From Planctomycetota bacterium (GTDB lineage: Bacteria > Planctomycetota > Phycisphaerae > UBA1845), in assembly GCA_016200265.1 (NCBI GenBank), contig JACQFE010000013.1, positions 62,001 to 126,000 on the forward strand: a stretch of DNA of 64,000 nucleotides. The letters are read 5' to 3'. Positions 1 through 8,634 of the stretch are shown in pieces. Numbering within the stretch: the stretch's first letter is position 1; every line of letters begins with the position of its first letter. Both the position numbers and the translations under genes were made by a program. Under the pieces are notes generated by a model. It was not told the origin of the DNA. It saw only the letters and a list, made by a program, of their open reading frames with translations, and did no database searches.

Positions 1-444
1 GCGCACACCCTGGTCGTTCACGATTTTCGAGGCTCCGGCACCGGAAGCTTCGACGTCACGCTGACCTGTCTGACTCCATCATGCGGGGCGATCCTGCCGC
101 AGCCGCACCTGACCATTGCCATGACCTCATCGGACTCGGAAGGCCGTGTGTTTCGCGTATTGAATTACGCCATCATGGTGGGAAATGAAGGTGACGCCGC
201 CGCTGACAATGTGATATTCAGTGATACGCTGCCGACCGGAGTCTACGTTCGCAGGGCGAACACCTCCGCAGGGACGTGTGTCGTCGATCGCCAGGCGATC
301 AGTTGCTCGTTGGGTTCGCTTGCTCCTGCAGCAAATGTCGAAGTGGATATTGTCGCCCTGGTCCTGCCCAAAGTTTCATCCGTCACCAACACGGCTTGCG
401 TCGATACAAACACATGCGTGACGGAGACTTCAGAATTTCCGTGA
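1..444 (+). CDS. DUF11-type surface protein, C-terminal part (cut by window start)
   Basis: The reading frame is open from base 1 to the TGA at 442-444, so this is the 3' end of a larger gene. The last ~105 residues form one DUF11 (conserved repeat) beta-sandwich: a YAIMVGNEGDAAADNV segment followed by DTLPTGV, a Cys-containing strand pair and a closing SSVTNTA strand. This is the usual pattern for modules repeated in large bacterial cell-surface proteins. There is no sorting signal or membrane segment at the C terminus, so the protein is either secreted or anchored by its missing N-terminal part. It is convergent with the next gene, with only 20 bases between the stops. The function of the full protein cannot be told from this fragment. 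Confidence 0.75.
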   Translation, partial: AHTLVVHDFRGSGTGSFDVTLTCLTPSCGAILPQPHLTIAMTSSDSEGRVFRVLNYAIMVGNEGDAAADNVIFSDTLPTGVYVRRANTSAGTCVVDRQAISCSLGSLAPAANVEVDIVALVLPKVSSVTNTACVDTNTCVTETSEFP

Positions 445-464
445 AGTCTGCGAGGCCAGCTGAT

Positions 465-2102
465 TCATCGACCCATCGCAATACTGCGCAGATTCCTGAC
501 TTTGACGATGATGAGGATGATGAGGGCCATCACAATCAATCCCCATTGCGATACGGTAGGGATCGCCGTAAAGGCATTCGTGCAAGTATTCGTTTGCTCG
601 TTGCATGTCTGATTGGTGGCGCAGGGCGGCGTGCCCCTCGCACAGCCGGAGGCGGTGCACGTTTCCTGACCGTTGCAGAAAAAACCGTCGTCACAATGTG
701 GCGGCGTGCCCGGCACGCAACCGACGGCCGGATCGCAGGTTTCCACGCCATCGCAGAATTGGCCATTGTCGCAATTGACCGCCGCGTGCCCACAGCCATT
801 CGGCTCGGTGCAAGTATCAGTGGTGCAGGCATTATGGTCGTTGCAATCGAGCGTCGTTCCGGGACGACACCCGAGTTTCGCATCGCACGTCTCGCTGCCA
901 TTGCAGACTTTATGATCGTCGCAGAGTGAGTTGGTCGCCGTGTGGACGCAGGTATTATTGCCGCACGTATCCACCGTACATTCGACGCCGTCGTCGCACG
1001 CTTCCCCTGATGCACAGACCGAAGCACAGGTGCAGGCGCCGGGCTGACCCACCGGAATGCAGCGGCCGGGAGGACAAGTGCCGGGGACGCCGGGCTCGCA
1101 GTCTTCAATGGCTTCGACGATGCCGTTTCCGCACACGGCCACACATGGGACGGCTGCCCGCACGACGCTATAGTTGTCCACGTCAACGAAATCACCACCA
1201 CTGCCGCCGTTGTCCGACTGCATCACGGCCCGCTGAATCGTCTTTGTCGCATCGGTTGACGTCTGATAGATCAGTGCGTCGTCGAAGTAATAGGAAATCG
1301 AGCGGTGATTGCAGAAATCCTTTTCAATTCGAACATGATGATAGGAACCCGGCTTCCAGGATCCTGCGGGATGATAAATGGAGTCGGCGGAGTCGAAGAC
1401 ATAGATCGCCCCCCCGGAATAAAAGTAGATGTTCGTACCCACCTCTCCATCCGTCCCCAGGCTGTAGTACAGGAAGTTCTGCCCGAACGTGTTCGAGATC
1501 GACAGGTCGAACGAAACCGTGATTGGGCTCACTATCTGCGGGCCCATGTCCGGGGTGGATGCATCAACATGACAACCCGCAACCATTCCCACGCAGCTTG
1601 TCGGATTGCCTCCGGTGGCATCGCGAGAGAATCGCAAGTGTTGTGCGCCGCTTGCGGGATTCGCTGTTTCAATGTGAGGCTCACGACATTGTTGAGAGCC
1701 GTCTGATGCGAACCAGCCGTTCAATGGGTTCGGTGAGGCGCTGCAGCAATTCACATCAACCGCTGGATTCCCCGTGCACGAAGTCGCGATGGGAGTCGCC
1801 GTGCAGGTGTTCCAATAGGCCGACCCACAGAAAAAATTCGACATGCCGGCTGTGTAAGGATCCCATTCCGGAGATTCAAAGCCGGTCGTTTCAATGACCG
1901 CCGTGCGATTTCGGGTGAGTTTCGGCGGAATGCGCGTCGCGCTATCCGCGGAGACTGGCTGGGTTATTCCCGACGGTCCACTTGCCTGAGCTGATCCGCC
2001 GACGCCAGATGCAATCAATGGCGCAATGATGGAAGCCAGAATGATCCATTCCCCGCAAGCCCAAAATGACTGCCAATCATTGGAATTTCGTCCAGGCCGC
2101 AT
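465..2102 (-). CDS. Secreted Cys-rich protein with IPTV-type C-terminal sorting signal
   Basis: I chose the ATG at 2102 because a purine-rich GGGGGGAG ribosome site lies just upstream; an earlier in-frame start at 2180 has none. The product is about 545 residues. It has an N-terminal hydrophobic signal segment (WIILASIIAPLIASG), then a beta-rich region of about 200 residues that looks like a concanavalin/LamG fold (YHHVRIEKDF, YYFDDALIY). A Cys-rich region follows, opening with CGNGIVEAIEDCEPG and continuing with CTVDTC and CTTDTCTEPNGC repeats of the kind seen in extracellular Cys-repeat proteins. The tail is AIPTVSQWG, a hydrophobic helix (LIVMALIILIIVKV) and basic residues. This matches the IPTLxxWG-CTERM signal recognised by exosortase H, and a matching enzyme is encoded at 53138. 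It is probably exported and anchored or released at the cell envelope; no enzymatic role is visible. Confidence 0.8.
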   Translation of the reverse strand: MRPGRNSNDWQSFWACGEWIILASIIAPLIASGVGGSAQASGPSGITQPVSADSATRIPPKLTRNRTAVIETTGFESPEWDPYTAGMSNFFCGSAYWNTCTATPIATSCTGNPAVDVNCCSASPNPLNGWFASDGSQQCREPHIETANPASGAQHLRFSRDATGGNPTSCVGMVAGCHVDASTPDMGPQIVSPITVSFDLSISNTFGQNFLYYSLGTDGEVGTNIYFYSGGAIYVFDSADSIYHPAGSWKPGSYHHVRIEKDFCNHRSISYYFDDALIYQTSTDATKTIQRAVMQSDNGGSGGDFVDVDNYSVVRAAVPCVAVCGNGIVEAIEDCEPGVPGTCPPGRCIPVGQPGACTCASVCASGEACDDGVECTVDTCGNNTCVHTATNSLCDDHKVCNGSETCDAKLGCRPGTTLDCNDHNACTTDTCTEPNGCGHAAVNCDNGQFCDGVETCDPAVGCVPGTPPHCDDGFFCNGQETCTASGCARGTPPCATNQTCNEQTNTCTNAFTAIPTVSQWGLIVMALIILIIVKVRNLRSIAMGR

Positions 2103-2262
2103 TACTCCCCCCCATCTCTGATATTCGGACTGAGTTGAGCGAAGGCGTATGATGGTACAAGTCCTCCCATAAGGGGTCAAGCGAGAACTTGATCGGCGAA
2201 TCAGATAATCACCTTGAAATCATGCGATTATTGTAAATTTAGCTGAAAATTCCGGCGGGAAA

Positions 2263-3510
2263 TCAGTTGGCGGCGTTGAGTGCGACGATTTGCAGGGTTG
2301 AAGTGCGGCGTGATTCCGGCGGACTCACGTCATATTTTACCCGCCAGGCCTCGCCGTTCACGCCCCATAATCCGATTCCATTGCACTCTTCACGAATTAC
2401 CCGGCGGTACAGCGTATCGCGTTCGACGGGTGCGCAACCGGCCTCCACAATAAGGCGCTTCAGTCTGTCGACGGTCAGTTCCTGATGCGTCGTGCCGTTG
2501 CCTTCGCGCTTGGTGATGTCGTAATAAACAACGGTGCCGTCAATGTCATCGACGCCCCAATTGAGCGAGACCTGAGCGAGCTTCGGCGTCTGCATGATCC
2601 AAAACGCCTTGATGTGCGGAATATTTGTGCAGACAAGCCGCGAAATCGCCAGCGTTTTCAAATCGTCCAAGCCACTCGGTCCGGGCAAATGCGACAATGC
2701 GCTTCCGTCGGGCACGAATGACAAGGGAATGACGCAGTTGAAATGCGCTCGACGTGATCGCAGGCTCTCGGCCTGGTGTTCACGAAGTTTGATCAAATGC
2801 TTGATGCGCTCGCCGGGCGTTTCCACGTGTCCATACAGCATCGTTGCGTTGGTGAAGATTCCAAGCTCATGGGCGGCGCGATGGACATCGAACCATTCGG
2901 CCTCACCGACCTTGTTCTTGAACGCCTCATCATGGACTCGATCGTCGAAGATCTCCGCCCCGCCACCGGGCATGCTTCCCAGGCCCGCCTCCTGTAATTT
3001 CGTCAGCACTTCCGCGATGCTCAGTCGCGGCTTGGCGATTCGCGTGAAGTGAATGATCTCAATGGCGGTGAAGGCCTTGATGTGCAAGTGCGGACATGCT
3101 TGGCGAATTCCGGCGCACATCTCAAGGTAGTAATCAAACGAGAGCTTGGGGTGCAGCCCGCCGACGATGTGCACCTCGGTCGCGCCGCGATCGTAGGCTT
3201 CCTTCGAGCGAGCGATCATTTCGGGTACCGAAAGTTCGTAGGTGTCATCGAGCTCGGCCTTCTCTTTCGAATACGGACGATAGAACGAGCAAAACTTGCA
3301 TCGAAGCACGCAGTAATTTGTGTAATTGATGTGCCGGTTGATGTTGTAGTATGCGTTGCGGCCATGAAGCTGCTCGCGCAACGCATTGGCCAATTCTCCA
3401 AGCGTGAAAATGTCGGGTGACTCATACAAGCGGAGCGCGTCGCCAAACGAAAGCGGGTTCACGCAATCTTCTTGAATGATCGGGTCAAGGATGGTCATCA
3501 CATTCTTCAT
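2263..3510 (-). CDS. mqnE: Aminodeoxyfutalosine synthase (radical SAM), MqnE
   Basis: A radical SAM enzyme of the MqnE/MqnC/CofH family, 415 residues. The [4Fe-4S] motif CVLRCKFC (Cys67, Cys71, Cys74) follows the typical NINRHINYTNYC lead-in, and GGLHP and GAEIFDDRVH further on are characteristic of MqnE. In the futalosine route to menaquinone, MqnE joins S-adenosylmethionine to the enolpyruvyl group of 3-[(1-carboxyvinyl)oxy]benzoate to give aminofutalosine. The lead-in and length favour MqnE over MqnC or the F420 enzyme CofH, but the families are close. No other mqn gene is nearby, so the pathway must be scattered. The start at 3510 (ATG) gives the usual N terminus. Confidence 0.87.
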   Translation of the reverse strand: MKNVMTILDPIIQEDCVNPLSFGDALRLYESPDIFTLGELANALREQLHGRNAYYNINRHINYTNYCVLRCKFCSFYRPYSKEKAELDDTYELSVPEMIARSKEAYDRGATEVHIVGGLHPKLSFDYYLEMCAGIRQACPHLHIKAFTAIEIIHFTRIAKPRLSIAEVLTKLQEAGLGSMPGGGAEIFDDRVHDEAFKNKVGEAEWFDVHRAAHELGIFTNATMLYGHVETPGERIKHLIKLREHQAESLRSRRAHFNCVIPLSFVPDGSALSHLPGPSGLDDLKTLAISRLVCTNIPHIKAFWIMQTPKLAQVSLNWGVDDIDGTVVYYDITKREGNGTTHQELTVDRLKRLIVEAGCAPVERDTLYRRVIREECNGIGLWGVNGEAWRVKYDVSPPESRRTSTLQIVALNAAN

Positions 3511-4313
3511 GCCAGATGTCGATTGAAGAGCCGATTCAGAGCCGCAAGAAAAAGCCCTCCCACAAATTCAAGTATTACCAGGCTTCTGAATTTATGCGAG
3601 AAGTGCTCGAAACTTTTGAAAAATGAAGCTTGGATCAGGATTCGTATATTCCTTCGAAAAAAATCCACATTCCGTTTGCCTTGTCACTTAACGGCGAAAT
3701 AATAGAACTGACATGACGCAATGAGTCGTGTTCAGGACGGTCCAGTCAGGTATCGTCGAAAATCAAGAAAACGCTCGCAACCATGAATTCGCGAGCAGCG
3801 TCCATTCGGGTGTTGGTTCCCTTCTCCCCTCCAACAGCCGTTGAAAGAAGCGTTCATTCTAATTTTGTCCACCCGGTTTCGTCTGGATATGTGTCCGCGA
3901 ACCGGGTGGTCACAAGGAGTTTTGCCATGTGTCCTGATGGATGCATGGAAAACCACAACCGGCGCGAAGATTTTCGCCGTCCGGTGTCGCCGGGTGCTTT
4001 CCGAGGGGGATCGACGGACTGGAGTGCCTGAAGTCGTGCGTGTCGGAGGGGACGCACCCTTCAGCGCCCACAAGAAGCAATCAGCGAATCGGCGTCCGCG
4101 TGGGGTGAGGCCGTGAACTGATCGGGACCGCCGAACGGACCACGCAGTCGACTCCACGAATGTCCGCGCGGCGCGTTGCACGCCATCCGAAGAATCCGCG
4201 AAGGCCGGCGAGTGTCACGAACACGGCACTTCGTCGGCCTTCCGCTTCTTATGGATCGTACGTGGATGGCGTCGTCTGGTTTCAGAAGATTCGAATCCAT
4301 AAGGATGATCCCG
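3511..4313. other. Gene-poor 0.8 kb between mqnE and purN
   Basis: No convincing gene is seen. The open frames here (for example a minus-strand GTG frame at 3732-4181) have Arg/Ser/Pro-rich products with no domain and no good ribosome site. The left third (about 3540-3720) is AT-richer and should carry the promoter of mqnE. The right part (3950-4280) is GC-rich with several short complementary blocks and could encode a structured RNA, but I recognise no known RNA family. Confidence 0.5.
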
Positions 4314-4925
4314 TCATCGAGCAGGCAATTCGATTTGACCGGATGCGAACCATTCGATGGCTTCGGGATACGCGATACATTCCTGCTCAAAGACTCGATC
4401 CGCGAGGCGTTCAGGTGTGTCATCATCCAGCACGGGCACTCGACGCTGCAAGATGATTGAGCCGTGGTCGTATTCGTTGTCGCAGAAGTGCACCGTGCAT
4501 CCGCTTTCCTTCCGACCGGCGGCAAGCACCGCGCGATGCACGCGCAGGCCGTACATTCCGTGGCCTCCGAATTCCGGCAGCAGCGCGGGGTGGATGTTGA
4601 TCACGCGCCCGGAAAATGCTTCGGGAATGCGCCACAGCGATAAGAAACCGGCCATACAGATCAGGTCCGCGCCGAAAACGTGTTGCGTAATTTGCTCTTG
4701 AAATTGGGTATAACTCAACAATTTGCGTTCGATGACCACGGTCGGCAGATGGACCGCCCGCGATCGCTCCACGCCGGCCACGTCCGCACGCGACGAGATG
4801 ACTTGCACGATTTTCGCGTTCAGAAGTCCTGACCGAATCCGCTCCTGAAGATTCAGTAATGTCCGGCCGCCGCCGGATATCAATACCGCCAATCGAAGCG
4901 GGGAAATCGACTTTTGCGTCGTCAT
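4314..4925 (-). CDS. purN: Phosphoribosylglycinamide formyltransferase (GART, PurN)
   Basis: 203 residues, the normal size for PurN. It transfers the formyl group of 10-formyltetrahydrofolate to GAR in step 3 of purine synthesis. The N-terminal nucleotide loop ISGGGRTLLNL, the MAGFLSLW strand and the signature NIHPALLP (catalytic Asn110 and His112) are present. They are followed by GGHGMYG and the CDNEYDHG segment with the likely catalytic Asp153. It is transcribed on the minus strand, divergent from the sugar dehydrogenase at 5181. No other pur gene is adjacent. Confidence 0.92.
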   Translation of the reverse strand: MTTQKSISPLRLAVLISGGGRTLLNLQERIRSGLLNAKIVQVISSRADVAGVERSRAVHLPTVVIERKLLSYTQFQEQITQHVFGADLICMAGFLSLWRIPEAFSGRVINIHPALLPEFGGHGMYGLRVHRAVLAAGRKESGCTVHFCDNEYDHGSIILQRRVPVLDDDTPERLADRVFEQECIAYPEAIEWFASGQIELPAR

Positions 4926-5180
4926 ATTGGGATTGTGGATTGAGCAGCGGGAATTGTCGATGCTCCTTCCACAAATGTTGGCTGCCCACGGAAGCGAATA
5001 ACAGAACGATCGGCAAAGAAGTTGTTTGCACGGCCCCCTTCAATCGGACCGAGCCACTTGCTAGAATGTGCACGGGGTATGAGCCGCCTGCAATTGCGGC
5101 AGTATGACAAAGTGACCAAAAACAGCATTCCGCGTCCGATGCGACCGGCATTTTAATTGGATGGCTGTGGAGGGATGAAA

Positions 5181-6584
5181 ATGCTTAAGAAATCTACTGC
5201 CGGCGGGCCCATTGCTTTCGCGACTATTTTCATGGTGTCTCAGGTCACTTCTGGGGCACCTACCCCACTGACAACTGTCCGCGTCGCTTCGAATTTGAGC
5301 CAGCCACTATTCGTCACGCATGCGCCCGATGACTCCTCGCGGCTCTTTATCGTTCAGCAGACCGGACAGATCAAGATTCTCACGGGCGGCAGTATCCTTC
5401 CCACCAACTTTCTCAATGTCAGCAGTCTCATCACAATTGGAGGCGAGCGGGGCCTGCTTGGATTGGCGTTTCATCCCCAATACGCAAGCAATGGTTTCTT
5501 CTTCGTCGATTACACGGACTTGAGTGGCAATACGGTAATCGCCCGTTACAGCGTTTCTGCGAATCCGGATGTTGCCAACCCCACGGAGACTGCGGTGCTC
5601 AAGATCATCCAGCCGTTTTCAAACCACAACGGCGGCTGGATCGCGTTCGGTCCGGATGGATACCTTTACATCGCCATGGGCGATGGCGGCGATGCTTATG
5701 ATCCCGGTCAGCGCGCCCAAAACCTCACTGTTCTTCTTGGAAAAATGCTTCGAATTGACGTCGATGCCGGTGACGCGTTCCCGGCCGATCCCAACAAGAA
5801 TTACGCCATTCCACCGACGAATCCGTTCGCAGCAGGAGGTGGTGACGGTGCAATCTGGGATTTCGGGTTGCGAAATCCGTGGCGTAACAGTTTCGATCGG
5901 CTCACCAATGACCTCTACATCGGAGACGTGGGACAGGATGCAATCGAAGAAATTGACTTCGAGCCGGGCGGATCGCCCGGCGGCAGAAACTACGGCTGGG
6001 ACTGCATGGAAGGAAACAACTGCATCACAACCCCGACCACAGGTTGCTCATGCTCGAATCCATCGCTGATTCCCCCGATTTACACCTATCCACACATCCA
6101 AACGAATTGCAGCTCGATAACAGGAGGCTACGTGTATCGCGGCTGCGCGGTGCCCGATCTTCAAGGCACGTATTTTTTTGCTGATTATTGCCGTGGTCAG
6201 ATTTGGTCATTCAAATACGTGGGCGGCTTCGTCACTCAATTCGTTGAACGCACATCGGAACTTGCACCCGGCGGCGGACTATCGATCGCTGAGCCTTCCT
6301 CTTTCGGCGAGGACAATGACGGCGAACTTTATATCTGCGATATAGCGGACGGCGAAGTCTACAAAATCGTTCCCGCAACTTTGACGGATTGCAATCACAA
6401 CAGCGTGGCCGACGGCTGCGATGTTGCTCATGGAACAAGCATGGACATCAATCACAATTTCGTCCCTGACGAATGCGAATTGATCATTCCCACGGTGTCC
6501 GAATGCGGTGCTGCGGCCCTTGCAAGTCTCATCCTGTGCGTCGGAGTGGCAATGCTCGTGCGAATCAAGCGAATTTCGGCATAA
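5181..6584 (+). CDS. PQQ-dependent sugar dehydrogenase-like beta-propeller with degenerate sorting tail
   Basis: GGAGGG at 5169-5174 lies six bases before the ATG at 5181, which I take as the start; an ATG at 5175 is also possible. A signal peptide (KKSTAGGPIAFATIFMVSQVTSGA) precedes a six-blade glucose/sorbosone dehydrogenase domain. Typical blocks are LFIVQQTGQIKI, GERGLLGLAFHP, GPDGYLYIAMGDGGDAYDPGQ, GLRNPWRNSFD, DVGQDAIEEID and NYGWDCMEG. These suggest a secreted quinoprotein oxidoreductase acting on sugars. After the propeller come a DxNxNxxxDECE motif common in planctomycete secreted proteins and then IPTVSECG plus a hydrophobic helix and KRISA. This resembles the IPTLxxWG-CTERM signal, but the near-invariant Trp is replaced by Cys. 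Substrate and cofactor are inferred from the family only. Confidence 0.82.
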   Translation: MLKKSTAGGPIAFATIFMVSQVTSGAPTPLTTVRVASNLSQPLFVTHAPDDSSRLFIVQQTGQIKILTGGSILPTNFLNVSSLITIGGERGLLGLAFHPQYASNGFFFVDYTDLSGNTVIARYSVSANPDVANPTETAVLKIIQPFSNHNGGWIAFGPDGYLYIAMGDGGDAYDPGQRAQNLTVLLGKMLRIDVDAGDAFPADPNKNYAIPPTNPFAAGGGDGAIWDFGLRNPWRNSFDRLTNDLYIGDVGQDAIEEIDFEPGGSPGGRNYGWDCMEGNNCITTPTTGCSCSNPSLIPPIYTYPHIQTNCSSITGGYVYRGCAVPDLQGTYFFADYCRGQIWSFKYVGGFVTQFVERTSELAPGGGLSIAEPSSFGEDNDGELYICDIADGEVYKIVPATLTDCNHNSVADGCDVAHGTSMDINHNFVPDECELIIPTVSECGAAALASLILCVGVAMLVRIKRISA

Positions 6585-6662
6585 GTACCTGCAAAATATA
6601 TAAGTTGCGACAATTCCCGTGCCAAAAGTAGAATGAAATCCCAAGTCAATAGAACGATCGTC

Positions 6663-6691
6663 TTGACATTGGCGCAATGTCAGACTATAGT
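6663..6691 (+). promoter_or_regulatory. Sigma70-type promoter of the Lrp/AsnC gene
   Basis: TTGACA (6663-6668), 17-base spacer, TATAGT (6686-6691): an essentially consensus housekeeping promoter. Transcription should begin near 6698, three bases before the ATG at 6701, so the mRNA should be nearly leaderless. Confidence 0.75.
6664..6682. promoter_or_regulatory. Perfect 8-3-8 palindrome, probable Lrp/AsnC operator
   Basis: TGACATTG GCG CAATGTCA is a perfect inverted repeat with 8-base arms. It covers five bases of the -35 box and most of the spacer, so a bound dimer would block RNA polymerase. The adjacent gene encodes an Lrp/AsnC regulator, so autorepression is the simplest reading. This is inferred from position. 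Confidence 0.65.
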
Positions 6692-6700
6692 TCGCAAATC

Positions 6701-7189
6701 ATGGATACAATCAGAACAATCGACGCAACAGACGCGGAAATCCTCAGTCTTCTCCAATCCAATGGCCGAATTTCAAACGCCGAGATCGCACGCCAAATCG
6801 AAATGGCTCCGTCAGCGGTTTTGGAGCGAATTCGCAAGCTTGAAGAACACGGCCTGATCAGAGGTTATTTCGCACAACTCGACGCCCAAAAGCTCGGATA
6901 CGGGCTTCTTGCGTTCGTGCTGGTTCGCACACGCGGCGGCGGATGGGACGACGAGACGGGTCGGATGCTCGCGGCCGTTCCTGAAATCGAGGAAGTTCAT
7001 CATATCGCGGGAGAAGATTGTTTTCTCATCAAGCTCCGAACCGCCGATACCGCGGCGCTCGGGGCGTTGCTTCGTGATCGCTTTCAGGGCGTGGTCAACA
7101 TCCAATCCACGCGCACCACCATTGTCCTCGACACGTTGAAAGAGAATTTGATGATTCCGATGACGATCCCCGCGAAGGAGGATGCGTGA
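6701..7189 (+). CDS. Lrp/AsnC family transcriptional regulator
   Basis: I take the start at ATG 6701. The upstream ATG at 6677 lies inside the palindrome and before the -10 box, so it cannot be transcribed from this promoter. There is no ribosome site before 6701, which fits a leaderless message. The product is 162 residues, the family norm. An N-terminal winged helix-turn-helix (DAEILSLLQSNGRISNAEIARQIEMAPSAVLERIRKLEEHGLIRGY) is split by family pattern into helices ending in the usual LEEHGLI. It is followed by an AsnC/RAM ligand-binding domain (FVLVRTRG, VPEIEEVHHIAGEDCFLIKLRT, TRTTIVL). Family members sense amino acids and control transport or metabolism. The stop overlaps the start of the EamA transporter gene, so the regulator probably controls its own operon and that transporter. 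Confidence 0.88.
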   Translation: MDTIRTIDATDAEILSLLQSNGRISNAEIARQIEMAPSAVLERIRKLEEHGLIRGYFAQLDAQKLGYGLLAFVLVRTRGGGWDDETGRMLAAVPEIEEVHHIAGEDCFLIKLRTADTAALGALLRDRFQGVVNIQSTRTTIVLDTLKENLMIPMTIPAKEDA

Positions 7190-8583
7190 TGACCAGCGCT
7201 CGAAGCACCAAAGGCCCCTCGACTTTCTCCGTCGCACTTGCATTTGCGGCCGTGTATCTCATTTGGGGATCCACGTATCTGGCCATCCGATTCGGGGTCG
7301 AAACAATTCCGCCATTCATCATGGCCGGCTCGCGGTTTCTCTTTGCCGGCGGGCTTCTGTATGCATGGTGCCGTTTTCGCGGTGCCGAGCGACCGACATT
7401 CATCCACTGGCGTTCGACGGCGATCATTGGCGGCTTGCTGCTGCTCTGCGGCAATGGCTGCGTGAGCTGGGCGGAGAAGATTGTTTCATCCGGCGCCGCG
7501 GCGCTAATGGTTTCCACGCTTCCCATTTGGCTTGTGCTATTGGATTGGCTGCGTCGCGATGGTGTGCGCCCCGGCTGGGCTGAAGTGACCGGACTGGCGT
7601 TAGGCATTGCCGGTGTGTCCATTCTTGTGGGGTTTGAATCGTTTTCAGGCGGAGCGCCGGTCAATCGCATTGGCGCCGCCGTATTGATGCTGGGTTCATT
7701 ATCGTGGGCCGTCGGGTCGTTGTATTCTCGTGTTGCGCCTCTTCCGAAGTCGAAGTGGCTGGCAATCGCGATGGAAATGCTCTGGGGCGGCGCGATGCTT
7801 TGGCTGCTGGCTGCGATTCGCGGCGACTGGGGACAGTTCGATATGTCCACGGTGTCGACGAGATCGGTGTACGCGGTTCTTTATTTGTCCGTGTTCGGGT
7901 CGTTGATGGGCTTTTCGGCCTACATCTGGCTGTTGGGTGTCACGACGCCAGCACGAGTTTCAACCTACGCATTTGTGAATCCAATTGTGGCCGTAATCGT
8001 TGGATATTTCCTTGCCGGCGAAGAATTGACGGCGCGAGTGTTGCTGGCCGCAATGGTCATTATTTCCGGCGTCGTTCTGATCACGCTGTATGGTCGCCGT
8101 TCCGCGCCGAAATCGGCTCAGGCGGATGCGTCTGCGAATAAGACTCTGGGCTCGCGTGAAAATGGAATCAGGACTGGTGCATGGAGCGAACCGTGTGGTG
8201 GATGTGGGTTTTCAATGGACGAACTCTCGCTCGAACATGATCCGCTGAACCGACCGTACTACGAGTTTCTTCGTCGTGACACAATGAGTGTCGGCGTGTA
8301 CCAAATTCCGGCGGGCGGCGTGGACCGTCAGCGGCCTCACGTGGAGGATGAGGTATATTTTGTTCTGGAGGGGCGAGCCCAGTTTCAACTTGAGGGTGCG
8401 GTCCATGAAGTTGGCCCAGGCAGCGTCTTATACGTTCCCGCAGGCGCGGAACATCGATTCCAGAATGTCAGCGAATCGCTTCGAATTCTGGTGTTTTTCT
8501 CACCACCGGAAACCGAGGCGCCACTTGAGAATGACAATCAAACTTCACGTGGCCGGACAAAGCCGCGAAAAATAATGGTCTGA
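7189..8583 (+). CDS. EamA/DMT-family exporter fused to a C-terminal cupin domain
   Basis: The ATG at 7189 overlaps the regulator's TGA (TGATG) and has AGGAGG at 7176-7181, so translation is coupled. Residues ~10-300 form a ten-helix drug/metabolite transporter with two EamA repeats. The first begins VYLIWGSTYLAIRFGVETIPPF and the second ends around GEELTARVLLAAMVIISGVVLI; this matches YedA-like permeases. After a ~35-residue linker, residues ~345-450 form a cupin. Its metal-site blocks are PHVEDEVYFVLEGRAQFQLEG-like, then GPGSVLYVPAGAEHRFQN. One uninterrupted frame encodes both parts. EamA proteins normally end after the last helix. The cupin could be a cytoplasmic ligand-sensing or enzymatic module linked to the exported solute. 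With an Lrp regulator upstream, amino-acid or metabolite export is plausible, but the substrate is unknown. Confidence 0.85.
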   Translation: MTSARSTKGPSTFSVALAFAAVYLIWGSTYLAIRFGVETIPPFIMAGSRFLFAGGLLYAWCRFRGAERPTFIHWRSTAIIGGLLLLCGNGCVSWAEKIVSSGAAALMVSTLPIWLVLLDWLRRDGVRPGWAEVTGLALGIAGVSILVGFESFSGGAPVNRIGAAVLMLGSLSWAVGSLYSRVAPLPKSKWLAIAMEMLWGGAMLWLLAAIRGDWGQFDMSTVSTRSVYAVLYLSVFGSLMGFSAYIWLLGVTTPARVSTYAFVNPIVAVIVGYFLAGEELTARVLLAAMVIISGVVLITLYGRRSAPKSAQADASANKTLGSRENGIRTGAWSEPCGGCGFSMDELSLEHDPLNRPYYEFLRRDTMSVGVYQIPAGGVDRQRPHVEDEVYFVLEGRAQFQLEGAVHEVGPGSVLYVPAGAEHRFQNVSESLRILVFFSPPETEAPLENDNQTSRGRTKPRKIMV

Positions 8584-8634
8584 GTCAAACGACGGTGTAA
8601 TTTTCTTGAAGCAAGTCGAAAGGAGCACGCATCA

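Noticed and set aside
3732-4181. A 149-codon minus-strand frame between mqnE and purN
   Set aside because: GTG start without ribosome site and Arg-rich product with no domain.
6677-6700. An earlier ATG for the Lrp gene
   Set aside because: It lies inside the palindrome and upstream of the -10 box, so a transcript from this promoter cannot contain it.
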